DNA from: Candidatus Kutchimonas denitrificans
GTDB lineage: Bacteria; Gemmatimonadota; Gemmatimonadetes; Palauibacterales; KS3-K002
NCBI GenBank assembly: GCA_011774835.1
Contig: JAACAK010000022.1
Span: 16,357 to 56,007 of the forward strand
Reading direction: 5' to 3'
DNA length: 39,651 nt
Both the position numbers and the translations under genes were made by a program. Of the stretch, positions 8,844-16,730 are shown piece after piece; the first letter of the stretch is position 1; every line of letters starts with the position of its first letter. The notes beneath the pieces were generated by a model, which was given only the letters and a program-made list of their open reading frames with translations, made no database searches and was not told the DNA's origin.

Positions 8844-9389
8844 GTGGGACCGACTGACGGGGACCTCGTTCAGAAGGCGACAGCAGGTGACCTGTCGGCG
8901 TTCGAAGCTCTGGTAGAGCGTTATTACGCCGACTGCCTACGCTTTGCCGTTCACTCCCTGGGCGATCGGGCGGATGCCGAGGAGGTGGTGCAGGACACGT
9001 TCGTCCGCGCCTACCGGGCGCTGGAACGCTATGAAGATCGTCAGCGATTCAAGGCCTGGCTGTTCAGCATCCTCGCCAACCGCTGTCGTAGCAGCGGCGC
9101 ACGGGCGCAGCGCCGCCGACGGCTGCTGCAGGGCTACCGCCTGGAGCCGGCGGATGCCGCGACAGGGCCGGTCGCCGATCCGGATCGAGGGGAGACGCTG
9201 AGGCGCATACATTCGGCGCTGGGCGAGCTGCCCGCCCAGCAGCGCGAAGCGTTTCTGCTCCACCACGTGGCGGGAGCCGGCTACGAGGAGATGTCGGACA
9301 TCACGGGCGCCGGCGTCTCTGCTCTGAAGATGCGGGTGAAACGAGCACGGGAGCAGTTGGCCGAACTGTTGAGAGATCTCGATGAGTGA
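8844..9389 (+). CDS. ECF-type RNA polymerase sigma factor (operon with CBM48 proteins)
   Basis: The 181-residue protein has sigma region 2 at about 16-82 (FEALVERYYADCLRFA, then DAEEVVQDTFVRAYRAL and FKAWLFSILANRCRS) and region 4 at about 120-172 (LGELPAQQREAFLLHHVAGAGYEEMS, then LKMRVKRAREQL). The start is taken as GTG at 8844 (a second GTG at 8842 is out of frame); the only upstream ribosome-binding candidate is AAGG at 8830-8833. The last 8 bases overlap the next gene, which encodes a single-TM protein with an exported CBM48-like domain. By position and topology that protein is the probable anti-sigma factor. Target promoters cannot be predicted here. Confidence 0.93.
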   Translation: MGPTDGDLVQKATAGDLSAFEALVERYYADCLRFAVHSLGDRADAEEVVQDTFVRAYRALERYEDRQRFKAWLFSILANRCRSSGARAQRRRRLLQGYRLEPADAATGPVADPDRGETLRRIHSALGELPAQQREAFLLHHVAGAGYEEMSDITGAGVSALKMRVKRAREQLAELLRDLDE

Positions 9390-9921
9390 TCCCGACCGAA
9401 CTATCGACCGGGTGGTGTCCGAGCTGCGACGGCCCGTTCCCGTCGATTCCGAAGCGAAGGCCCGCGTGATCGAGGAAGTACGACGGACGCGACGCTGGGG
9501 CCCGCTGGCCTGGCTGCCGCGTTTGATGTCGACTGGCCAGGGGTGGCGCCAGCGGGGCGCGACACTGGCGGCGCTCGGGGTCGCGGCGCTGCTGCTGGCG
9601 CTGGCGCTCGTCGCGCTGTGGCCGAGCCCGGGCGGCTCCACGAGGTCGCAGGCCGTACAGTTCGTGTATATCGGCGGCGAGGCGTCGCAGGTCCATCTCG
9701 TGGGCGACTTCAACGATTGGGATCGGTCGGCCACCCCGCTGCAGCGCAGCGCGACGGGTGAGGTGTGGTCGGTGACCGTGAGCCTGGAGCCCGGGCCGTA
9801 CCGATATGCGTTTATCGTCGATGAGGACCGCTGGGTCGCCGACGAGGCGGCCCCGCGGGCACCGGCGGATGACTTCGGGGCTCCGAACTCGGTCATCATA
9901 GTCGAGGGTCCATCCACATGA
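9382..9921 (+). CDS. Single-TM protein with extracytoplasmic CBM48/AMPK1-type glycogen-binding domain; putative anti-sigma factor
   Basis: 179 residues: a charged cytoplasmic N-terminus (1-57), TM about 60-80, and a C-terminal domain (91-176) matching the AMPK-beta/CBM48 carbohydrate-binding family: VHLVGDFNDWDRSATPL, then GPYRYAFIVDEDRWVADE and APNSVIIVEG. Compared with AMPK beta, the two sugar-stacking Trp (here W113 and W151) and the Asn (N169) are kept, while the Lys position is Ala143. The gene overlaps the ECF sigma gene by 8 bp and the next gene by 4 bp, so expression is coupled. N-terminus length and placement fit an anti-sigma factor, although no zinc (HxxxCxxC) anti-sigma motif is visible. 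CBM48 domains are usually cytoplasmic in glycogen enzymes; an exported one on a regulator is unusual. Confidence 0.8.
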   Translation: MSDPDRTIDRVVSELRRPVPVDSEAKARVIEEVRRTRRWGPLAWLPRLMSTGQGWRQRGATLAALGVAALLLALALVALWPSPGGSTRSQAVQFVYIGGEASQVHLVGDFNDWDRSATPLQRSATGEVWSVTVSLEPGPYRYAFIVDEDRWVADEAAPRAPADDFGAPNSVIIVEGPST

Positions 9922-10532
9922 TCTTTCGACACGGGGTTCTTTCGGTTCTGTTGTTCGTGATGGCTCTGGCCGCTTGCGCCGAGGCGCGTGCCCAGGATCC
10001 CCGCTTGGCGGCGCGCCTCGAGCCGGAGGCCCTGACGCGCGTCACCGCCTTGACCGACTCGGCGCGGACCGAAGGTCTGCCGCTGGAGCCGCTGGTCCAG
10101 CGTGCCCTGGAAGGGGCCGCGAAAGGCGCGAACGGCGCCCGCATCGTGACGGCTGTCCACGGTCTGCTCCAGCGGTTGCGGCAGGCGCGGTCCGCGCTGG
10201 GATCCGACTCGGAGGATGCCGAGCTGGTGGCTGGCGCCTCCGCGCTGTATGTGGGAGCCGATCCGACGACGCTCGGCGAGCTGCGGGACTCGCGGGGCGA
10301 CGTGAGCGTGACGGTCCCGCTGGTCGTGCTGGCCGATCTTGTGCAACGGGGGGTGCCGAACGACACCGTGTCGGCTATCGTTCTGAGGCTCACCCAGGCT
10401 GGAGTGACCGATGCGAATCTGGAAGAGCTGCGACGGTTGGTGGAGCAGGACATTCGGGCGGGCGCCACGCCGGGCGTCGCGGCGACGACGCGCGCTCAGG
10501 GACTGCTCACGAACCGGCGGCCGCCACCGTAA
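9918..10532 (+). CDS. Small exported helical protein in the CBM48 operon
   Basis: 204 residues starting inside the stop of the preceding gene (ATGA overlap). The N-terminus (MIFRHGVLSVLLFVMALAAC) is a signal sequence that could be processed as a lipoprotein (LAAC, Cys20) or by ordinary signal peptidase after ARA (residue 25). The mature part is alpha-helical by composition, with a repeated flavour (ALTRVTALTDSARTEGLP, LVQRALEGAAKGANGARIV, VVLADLVQRGVPNDTVSAIVL) and a Pro/Arg-rich tail. I do not recognise the family. Its position between two CBM48-domain proteins suggests a periplasmic partner or linker in the same envelope system. Confidence 0.8.
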   Translation: MIFRHGVLSVLLFVMALAACAEARAQDPRLAARLEPEALTRVTALTDSARTEGLPLEPLVQRALEGAAKGANGARIVTAVHGLLQRLRQARSALGSDSEDAELVAGASALYVGADPTTLGELRDSRGDVSVTVPLVVLADLVQRGVPNDTVSAIVLRLTQAGVTDANLEELRRLVEQDIRAGATPGVAATTRAQGLLTNRRPPP

Positions 10533-10539
10533 GGTGCCC

Positions 10540-11721
10540 ATGCGAGCATGGTGTGGTGCGTTCCTCGCCCTCCTTCTGGTTCCAGCCGCTGCCGAGTCCG
10601 GCCGTTCCCAGGTCAGGGTCTCGCTGGGCGCCGGAGCGGGCCGCGAGTATCGGGACTCGGAGACCAGCGCCGCCGCGCTGCTGGTGCAGCCGCGGCTCTC
10701 CCTCATCTGGGGCGGGACGGCCCTCGACTTCGAGGGTGGCCTCGCCCGCTTCGGCGGCGGCGAGCTGACGGCCCGGGCCTCGGGCACGGCCGGGTGGCAG
10801 GCCCTCGGTAACCGGTTCCTCGGTCTCCAGCTGGGCCTGGATGCCGAAGGCGCCTGGTACGAGGAGCGCGGCGGAAACGGGCTGCTTCTGGGGACGGCCC
10901 GCATAAGTCTGAGCAACGAGAGGGCCGGCGCCTGGCTGGGCGGAGGTGTAGGAGCGGCGGACGCCGGGTCCGGCTTCAGCGGTCTGCGGGCCCTGGAAGT
11001 CGGCGGTCGGATCGAAGTCGGCGGCGTCAGCGTCGGACTGAGCGCGGGACAGCGCGCGTTCCAGCGACGCGTGACCACGATCCGCGACTCGGTGCTCGTT
11101 CTCCCTCCCGATACGGTCGTGCCCATCGGCCGGTTCGAGGTCACCGAATCGACCCCGCACAGCTATGCGGATGGCGAGCTGACCCTCGGCTGGTCCAGGG
11201 GTCCGGTCTCGCTCGAGCTCGCCATCGGTGGCCGGGTGGGCAACTCGCTGGTGCCCACCGAACGCTGGGCCCGCGTCGACGGGTTCGTCACCCTGGCCCC
11301 GACGGTGATGGCGGTCTTTTCCGCCGGTCGTACACCGGGTCGGCCCGAGCGCGGTCTCAGTAGCCAGCCCCACTTCCTCCTCGGGCTCAACCTCGCCGTG
11401 CCCGGCCGCCACCGGGCCGCCGCGCCGCCGACTCCCCCGAGGCCCGGCCTGCAGGTGATCTCCCACCCGTCGGGCGCCCGGGTGATCCGGATCCCCATCG
11501 ATGGGGCGCGCCGTGTCGAGCTGATGGGCGATTTCACGAACTGGCGCCCGCTGGAGATGGAGCCGGCAGGCCCCGGCTTCTGGCGGCTGAAGCTCCACCT
11601 CGAGCCCGGTCTCTATCGGATCAACATTCGCGTCGACGGCGGACCGTGGATCGTTCCGCCGGGATTGACGCCGGTCCCGGACGAGTTCAGCGGCGCGGTG
11701 GGCCAGCTGGTCATCGATTGA
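10540..11721 (+). CDS. Exported beta-barrel-like protein with C-terminal CBM48-like domain
   Basis: The start at 10540 follows AAGGTG that overlaps the previous stop; the open frame extends further upstream but only inside the preceding gene. The 393-residue product begins with a signal peptide (MRAWCGAFLALLLVPAAA). Residues about 25-290 are glycine-rich amphipathic strands (VRVSLGAGAGREY, LDFEGGLARFGGG, ISLSNERAGAWLGGGVGAAD, GGRIEVGGVSVGLSAGQ), typical of an outer-membrane barrel. After a Pro-rich linker (about 285-300), a CBM48/AMPK1-type domain occupies about 305-393 (VELMGDFTNWRPLEME, GLYRINIRVDGGPW). The Trp pair (W335, W370) is kept, but the Lys and Asn of AMPK beta are not. It is the last gene of the coupled ECF operon. 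Confidence 0.8.
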   Translation: MRAWCGAFLALLLVPAAAESGRSQVRVSLGAGAGREYRDSETSAAALLVQPRLSLIWGGTALDFEGGLARFGGGELTARASGTAGWQALGNRFLGLQLGLDAEGAWYEERGGNGLLLGTARISLSNERAGAWLGGGVGAADAGSGFSGLRALEVGGRIEVGGVSVGLSAGQRAFQRRVTTIRDSVLVLPPDTVVPIGRFEVTESTPHSYADGELTLGWSRGPVSLELAIGGRVGNSLVPTERWARVDGFVTLAPTVMAVFSAGRTPGRPERGLSSQPHFLLGLNLAVPGRHRAAAPPTPPRPGLQVISHPSGARVIRIPIDGARRVELMGDFTNWRPLEMEPAGPGFWRLKLHLEPGLYRINIRVDGGPWIVPPGLTPVPDEFSGAVGQLVID

Positions 11722-11820
11722 TCGAGCCGAAAGAACAGCGACTTCGGGCTCCCGGGCCATCCGGATCCCCGGGCTCGTAGCGGCTTGCCGCTGCCCTCGG
11801 CCTCCGTCGATCGGCGTCTC

Positions 11821-11860
11821 CGCCCTCACCCGCCCTCACCCGCCCTCACCCGCCCTCACC
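11821..11860 (+). repeat. Four exact 10-bp tandem repeats (CGCCCTCACC)
   Basis: Four identical copies of CGCCCTCACC lie end to end in the 296-bp gap between the CBM48 operon and the Ig-repeat lipoprotein, 158 bp before that start codon. The period is one DNA turn. It could be a repeated regulator site or a slippage-prone array; no coding role is seen. Confidence 0.8.
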
Positions 11861-12017
11861 TCCGCCCCCGGCCCGCTCCCGTCCCGGAGGGCCCCCCACG
11901 ATGTGACTTCGAGGCTTCAGGTGAGGTTTCCTTTGGTGAGAGGCGTCGAACCGCCACTCACGGTCAGTCGTGTCCCCTTCGAACCATCGTCCCGACCGAC
12001 GTGGAGGAGGTTGTCAG

Positions 12018-13286
12018 ATGAGCAGGCGTTTTATGGGCTGGAAGATAGCTCCGTGGCTCTCCGCCGTGCTGGCTCTCGCACTCATGGCCTGCAGCGATTC
12101 GGCAGGACCGGTGACCGGGTCCAGCGAAGGGGAGCTTCAGGGGGTCGTCATCCTCGACGCGATGGCACCGCTGCCGGGGGTGACCATCCAGCTTCAGCGG
12201 CCCGGCCGAACCCTGTCGACATACAGCGACGATGTCGGGCGGTTCGCGTTTCGTGCCCTCAGCGCCGGCGAATGGAATCTCATCGTCGGCCTGCCATCGG
12301 GTTACGCCCTGCCGGCGGGACACAGCCACCAGCGGGTGGTCCAGATCCCGGAGGCGGGCCTGGCCGACGTGAACATCGCGGTGGTCAACGGTGACGGCTT
12401 CGGCAGCTTCGTCGCGCAGGTGTTCGCCGACAGCATGTTCCCCGACGGCAACCAGTTCTTGCCCGTCGCCGGCGTGCTGGTCCAGGTGTTCAACAGCGGC
12501 GAAACCGTACCGGTCGCCGAGACACGATCGGGCGATAACGGGCTGGCGATCATCCCGGTGCCGGCAGGCGAATACGACATCGCGGTCGTACCGGGCAACG
12601 GCTGGGAGGTCGTGCCGGGCACCGAGGGGCGTTTGAACGGACTCACCGTCGCTTCCGGCGAATCGCGGCAGGTCGAGTTCCGAATCCAGCAGACCGGGGG
12701 CGGCGGCAACCCGACCCTGGGAACGATCGCGGGCACCGCGCTCCTTCATGACCTCGATCCCGTCCCCGGCGTCGAGGCCATGTTGGCGCGATCGGATTTC
12801 GTCATGGTCGAGGTGACGGGGCAGGGTGGCACCTTCACCTTCACCGACCTGCAGCCGGGCGATTGGGTCCTGTCGCTGATTCCGCCCCAGGGCTACGTGC
12901 TCGCCGCCGACGAGCCGAACCCCCGGACGATCTCGATCAGCGAGACCGACCTGTACCACCGGGTCAACGTCAGCCTGACGACGCCCGACGGAAACGGATC
13001 GCTGGTTGTCGAGGTGGGCTCCGAGTCGCCCACGCTCCAGGACTCGCTGGGCGTCCGGGACGTGACGGTCCGGGTCTACGAGGGCGGCGGCAACTCGGCG
13101 ATCGAGACCGCGACGACCGATCACGGCGGCCGGGCGACATTCCGGCTGGCGCCAGGAAACTACGATGCCGAGATCGTCGTCCCGTCCGGTTACGAGCTGC
13201 CGTCCGGTGAGAGCCCGCGGCGCGAAGGCCTGACGATCACGGAAGGACACGCCACCTTCGCCCTCTTCAGGCTGGTTCCGAGCTGA
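12018..13286 (+). CDS. Lipoprotein with four CNA-B/carboxypeptidase-regulatory-like Ig repeats
   Basis: The start at 12018 follows GGAGGAGG and yields a 422-residue lipoprotein (lipobox ALMAC, Cys25; SDSAGP after it). The mature chain is four repeats of about 90-100 residues, each of the prealbumin-like form: entry strand with G-x-V/A, PLPGVTIQLQRPG or VAGVLVQVFNSG or VPGVEAMLARS, then a GxFxFxxLxxGxW/Y core (GRFAFRALSAGEWNLIV, GTFTFTDLQPGDWVLSL, GRATFRLAPGNYDAEIV) and a SGYxLPxGxS-type end. Such domains are stalk or adhesion modules and carry no catalysis. There is no sortase motif. It lies 296 bp past the CBM48 operon in the same direction and may be a surface partner. Confidence 0.85.
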   Translation: MSRRFMGWKIAPWLSAVLALALMACSDSAGPVTGSSEGELQGVVILDAMAPLPGVTIQLQRPGRTLSTYSDDVGRFAFRALSAGEWNLIVGLPSGYALPAGHSHQRVVQIPEAGLADVNIAVVNGDGFGSFVAQVFADSMFPDGNQFLPVAGVLVQVFNSGETVPVAETRSGDNGLAIIPVPAGEYDIAVVPGNGWEVVPGTEGRLNGLTVASGESRQVEFRIQQTGGGGNPTLGTIAGTALLHDLDPVPGVEAMLARSDFVMVEVTGQGGTFTFTDLQPGDWVLSLIPPQGYVLAADEPNPRTISISETDLYHRVNVSLTTPDGNGSLVVEVGSESPTLQDSLGVRDVTVRVYEGGGNSAIETATTDHGGRATFRLAPGNYDAEIVVPSGYELPSGESPRREGLTITEGHATFALFRLVPS

Positions 13287-13311
13287 GCCCGGTGGCGGGA
13301 ATGGGGGGTTG

Positions 13312-13401
13312 GGGATTCGGGGATTCGGGGAAAGCCGAAGTGATGGGCAGCCGCATCGAAGGTCGCCGTTCACTCCCGACCTCCCCGAATCCCCGAATCC
13401 C
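13312..13401. repeat. Intergenic GGGATTCG-type inverted repeat between convergent genes
   Basis: A perfect 20-bp arm at 13312-13331 (built from two GGGGATTC units) recurs inverted at 13382-13401, with a 50-bp spacer; further degenerate units run on to about 13417. The transcript could fold into a strong stem and end transcription of both convergent genes. The unit composition suggests a dispersed, possibly multi-copy genomic repeat. Confidence 0.75.
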
Positions 13402-13421
13402 GAAATCCCCGAATCCCAACG

Positions 13422-14555
13422 CTAGTTCTGGGGTGGCGGCTCCTCGACCGACTCCGACTCGGGCTCTGGCTTCCGCTCCGGCTCCGGCGGCGGTGGCCGC
13501 CGCGCCGCCGCCAGTTCCACCAGGTACGCCAGCGACTCTTCGAACGTGTAGCCCGCCTGCTCGGCGGAGTCCATGAACGACACGCCCTCGGTCAGGTCCG
13601 GATTGGGGTTCACCTCGAGCACGTACGGCTTGTTCCCTTTGACGCGTATGTCGAGCCGGACGTAGTCCCGACACTCGGTCGCCCAGTACGCGCGCATCGC
13701 CACCTCCTCGACCTTCTTCCACAGGCTCTTCGTTAGCGGCGCCGGACAGATCGTGTGGATCTGATGGTACACCTCCGCCAGCGGGTCCCACTTGGCCTTG
13801 TAACTGATGATCGGCGGATAATCGGGCGGCAGCCTCGAGAAATCGAATTCCACCGGCGGCAGCACCTCGGTCTCCTCGTTTCCCCAGACCGACACGTGAA
13901 GCTCGCGGCCCTCGATGAACTCTTCGATCAGGACCGCGCCGTACTCATTCAGTACATGGTTCAGCCGCGGCGTCAGCAATTCCGGTTCGCGTATGACCGA
14001 GTGCTCATCCAGCCCCGTACTCGCGTCCTCGAACGCCGGCTTCACGATCAACGGATAACGCAGACCCAGCCGCTTCGGCAGCACGGGCTCGTACAGCACC
14101 TTGAAGCGCGGCGTCGGCACCTTGTGATCCTCCAGCACGCGCTTCGTCAGCACCTTGTCCTGGCAGAGCGCCAGCGCGAACGGCCCCGAGCCGGTGTACG
14201 GGATGCGATAGAGATCGAACATGCCCGCCACCGCCGCCTCGAGGCCCGCGTCGTCGTGAAAGTACTCCACGCCGTTGAAGATCACGTCCGGCTTGCTGCG
14301 CTTGAGCACCCGCTCGAGCTTCCGCAGGTCGTTCTCCAGGTTCACCGCCCGCGCCCGGTAACCGGCACGGCGCAGGGCGCGGGCGATGTCCTCGTATTCT
14401 TCCTTGGCGGTGGCGACCTGGATGGGATACTCGGGGGTGAACTTCAACGACGCGGGGTCCACCGTCCGTAGTTTTTCGTACCAGTCATCCTCCACCTGAT
14501 TGTAGAGGACGACGACCGACTTCTTGGGCTCCTTCCCGGCCTGGCTTTCGCTCAC
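13422..14555 (-). CDS. D-Ala-D-Ala ligase-like ATP-grasp enzyme
   Basis: About 377 residues from a GTG start at 14555, chosen because GGGAGGG precedes it by 8 bases; the frame is open to 14603 (another GTG). Fold elements of the Ddl/ATP-grasp family are clear: N-terminal Rossmann part with DVIFNGVEYFHDDAGLEA, YTGSGPFALALCQDK, ATP-binding LIVKPA (Lys172) and VLIEEFIEGRELHVSV (211-224), and the metal/ATP residues D302, E314 and N316 in VRLDIRV then YVLEVNPNPDL. The family forms amide bonds by activating a carboxylate as acyl phosphate. The tail (about 350-377) is Pro/Glu-rich. It is divergent from, and 82 bp from, a C39-like peptidase gene, so ligation and cleavage of a peptide may be coupled. 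Substrate unknown; a true cell-wall Ddl is less likely from this setting. Confidence 0.85.
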   Translation of the reverse strand: MSESQAGKEPKKSVVVLYNQVEDDWYEKLRTVDPASLKFTPEYPIQVATAKEEYEDIARALRRAGYRARAVNLENDLRKLERVLKRSKPDVIFNGVEYFHDDAGLEAAVAGMFDLYRIPYTGSGPFALALCQDKVLTKRVLEDHKVPTPRFKVLYEPVLPKRLGLRYPLIVKPAFEDASTGLDEHSVIREPELLTPRLNHVLNEYGAVLIEEFIEGRELHVSVWGNEETEVLPPVEFDFSRLPPDYPPIISYKAKWDPLAEVYHQIHTICPAPLTKSLWKKVEEVAMRAYWATECRDYVRLDIRVKGNKPYVLEVNPNPDLTEGVSFMDSAEQAGYTFEESLAYLVELAAARRPPPPEPERKPEPESESVEEPPPQN

Positions 14556-14637
14556 CTCGTCTGCCCTCCCCACGTCCCGACCGTTGGCAAACCAGCATGA
14601 CACTATACTTTAACTGCTTCGGGCCACGGGAGCGACC
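14556..14637. promoter_or_regulatory. Short divergent promoter region of the ATP-grasp and C39-like genes
   Basis: An 82-bp gap serves both directions. On the plus strand a -10-like TATACT is at 14604-14609, about 28 bases before the C39-like ATG; a TTGGCA at 14584-14589 is too near (14 bp) to be a standard -35. Shared control of both genes is likely from spacing alone. Confidence 0.35.
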
Positions 14638-15516
14638 ATGGGAATCTACCAACAGCCGAACAAGTGGCAGTGCGGGCCGTTCGCTTTGAAACACGCCTTC
14701 CTCGTTCACGGCATCTTGGTGCCGGAACGCGAGATCTCGCGGGCGGCGGGCACGACCTGGTACGGCACCGACGAGAACCAGTTGGCCCGAGCCGCGCGTC
14801 GTTTCGGCTGCGATTTCCTCATGATCCGCAAGCACGATCCCGACAAAGCGCGACGCGAGCTGGTTCGGCATCTGCGCAAAGGCGTTCCCTGCCTCGTGCC
14901 GATGGAGGATTGGGGCCATTGGGTCACCGTGGTCAAGGAGGAGCGGGGCAAGTTCATCCTGCTCGACAGCGAGGACCCGGCGGTTCTGGTCATCCAGACA
15001 TGGAATCAACTGCGAAAGAACTGGGTGTACAAGGAGCCGGACGAGTACGACGAGGATACCGTCCATACTATCTATGACCTGCACCCTATCGTCCCCAGGG
15101 GCCGTACCCGGACGCGGGCGAAGTTCTCGCTGGAACGCGCCCGCTACCTGCGGCGGCCGGGCAATCGGGAGTTCGCGCAGCTCTGGGACGTCTACGTGGA
15201 GGACCTGCTGGCCATCTGCCGACCGCGCACGCCGCTGAGCGAGAAGGTCATCTCGCTGGGCGAGTTTCTGCGACGGCACGAATCGATGATGCTGGAGGAG
15301 CTCGACTACTGGCACGGTTCGATCGACTCGCGTGCCGCCGCCCGGGTGCTCGAGCAGATGCACTTCGTCGCCGACACCTACGGCCTGGTGATTCCGGCGG
15401 ACGACGAAAAGCGGGCGATCGCGGCGCTCTGCGTGATCCTCGGGCTCTGGGCGGCGTCGGTCTACAGCGTCGGTTCCATCTATCGAGTCGAACCGCGGCG
15501 CCGCAAGCGCCGCTGA
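14638..15516 (+). CDS. Leaderless C39/papain-like cysteine peptidase homologue, copy 1
   Basis: 292 residues with no signal peptide. The first 125 or so resemble the C39-like peptidase fold: the nucleophile region KWQCGPFALKHA (Cys12 preceded by Gln), the catalytic His in DWGHWVTVV (His94) and Asp110 in FILLDSEDP. The rest (about 130-292) is a helical domain not seen in C39 leader peptidases, ending in a basic tail (RRRKRR). It is cytoplasmic, not fused to an ABC exporter. A paralogue is at 24598, with 39 of the first 60 residues identical and Cys, His and Asp at the same positions. The divergent ATP-grasp ligase suggests a peptide-ligase/peptidase pair. Product and substrate unknown. Confidence 0.8.
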   Translation: MGIYQQPNKWQCGPFALKHAFLVHGILVPEREISRAAGTTWYGTDENQLARAARRFGCDFLMIRKHDPDKARRELVRHLRKGVPCLVPMEDWGHWVTVVKEERGKFILLDSEDPAVLVIQTWNQLRKNWVYKEPDEYDEDTVHTIYDLHPIVPRGRTRTRAKFSLERARYLRRPGNREFAQLWDVYVEDLLAICRPRTPLSEKVISLGEFLRRHESMMLEELDYWHGSIDSRAAARVLEQMHFVADTYGLVIPADDEKRAIAALCVILGLWAASVYSVGSIYRVEPRRRKRR

Positions 15517-15575
15517 TCCGAGTCTCGCAACGGGTTATCGCCAGCTGATGTGGAACGGAACTCGAGGAGGCCCTG

Positions 15576-16688
15576 ATGAAACCACTCGAGGGTAGCATCG
15601 CTTTGGTCGCCGGCGCGACTCGCGGAGCCGGACGGGGCATCGCCTGCGCTCTCGGCGCGGCGGGTGCGACGGTGTACTGCACCGGCCGCAGCGTACGCGG
15701 CAAGCCGGCCACGCCGAATCGACCCGAAACGATCGAGGAGACCGCCGAGATGGTGTCGGCGCGAGGCGGCGTCGGCATCCACGTCCAGGTCGACCATACC
15801 GAGCCCGAACAGGTCGCCGCGCTGTGCGAGCGGGTGGATCGCGACCAGGGTCGTCTCGACATCCTGGTCAACGACGTGTGGGGTGGAGACGCGCTCACCG
15901 AGTGGGGCAAGCCGTTCTGGGAGCTGTCGCTGGACAAGGGGCTGCTCATGCTGGAGCGGGCCGTCAACGCGCATATCATCACCAGCCGCTACGGCGTGCC
16001 GCTGGTCCTGAAGAGCGAGCGCGGGCTCGTGGTCGAGGTCACCGACGGTGACGATGAGATGAACGCCTATTACCGGGGCAACCTGTTCTATGACCTGGCG
16101 AAGATCGCACCCATGCGGCTGGCGTTCGCGATGGCGCACGAGCTCCGTGACACGAACGTGACCGCCGTCGCGCTTTCGCCCGGGTTCCTGCGCTCCGAGT
16201 TCATGCTCGAGCATTTCGGCGTCAGCGAGGAGAACTGGCAGGACGCGGTCGAGAAGGACGAGTACTTCGCCGAATCGGAGACGCCCTTCTTCATCGGCCG
16301 CGCCATCGTCGCCCTCGCCACCGACCCCCACGTCTCGGAGAAGTCGGGCGGTTCGTTCGCCACCTGGACCCTGGCGAAGGAATACGGCTTCACCGATGTC
16401 GATGGCCGACGACCGGATATGGGCGGCAAGATCAAGGCCGAGATGGAGGAGCGCTGGGACCGGCTGGTGGCGGCGATCCGTGAGCGCCTCCGCGCCGAGG
16501 GGCTCGACCCCGACTCGGTCTTTCGACACGACCTGTCGACCCTGAAGCTGAGCGGGTTGCTCGAGCCCGGCGCCCGAGAGGGGCCTCGGTACACATGGCC
16601 GCTGCAGGTGCCGGAGCTCTGGCGCGCCGACCCACCGAAGCTGGCGGCGGAGTTTCTCGACCGCTACCGGAGCCGGCGCGAAGGGTAA
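15576..16688 (+). CDS. Short-chain dehydrogenase/reductase (DHRS1-like)
   Basis: NAD(P)-dependent oxidoreductase with a Rossmann motif GATRGAGRGIA (13-23), GRS after beta-2 (NADP-type preference likely), and a catalytic Tyr172/Lys176 pair (YDLAK). Oddities: the usual NNAG is NDVWGG (99-104) and the catalytic Ser position appears to be Thr156 (VEVTDGDD). At 370 residues it is longer than a classical SDR (about 250), with a C-terminal extension from about 290. This pattern resembles the DHRS1-type SDRs. Shine-Dalgarno GAGGAGG precedes the ATG. It follows the C39-like gene by 59 bp on the same strand and may be co-transcribed; a functional link is not evident. Substrate unknown. Confidence 0.88.
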   Translation: MKPLEGSIALVAGATRGAGRGIACALGAAGATVYCTGRSVRGKPATPNRPETIEETAEMVSARGGVGIHVQVDHTEPEQVAALCERVDRDQGRLDILVNDVWGGDALTEWGKPFWELSLDKGLLMLERAVNAHIITSRYGVPLVLKSERGLVVEVTDGDDEMNAYYRGNLFYDLAKIAPMRLAFAMAHELRDTNVTAVALSPGFLRSEFMLEHFGVSEENWQDAVEKDEYFAESETPFFIGRAIVALATDPHVSEKSGGSFATWTLAKEYGFTDVDGRRPDMGGKIKAEMEERWDRLVAAIRERLRAEGLDPDSVFRHDLSTLKLSGLLEPGAREGPRYTWPLQVPELWRADPPKLAAEFLDRYRSRREG

Positions 16689-16730
16689 GACGGCAACTCC
16701 GCAGAGGGCCCCGGGTGCGTTCGCGATAGA

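Noticed and set aside
8937-11144. Very long minus-strand open frame (735 codons) over the ECF/CBM48 operon
   Set aside because: It is the antisense shadow of recognisable sigma, CBM48 and exported-protein genes; its product is rich in Arg, Ser and Pro with no domain.
13312-13417. Possible CRISPR-like array
   Set aside because: The repeated unit is 8 bp without regular unique spacers and is arranged as an inverted repeat.
14584-14609. Full sigma70 promoter for the C39-like gene
   Set aside because: The -10-like TATACT is good, but the only TTG hexamer is 14 bp away, so a complete promoter is not supported.
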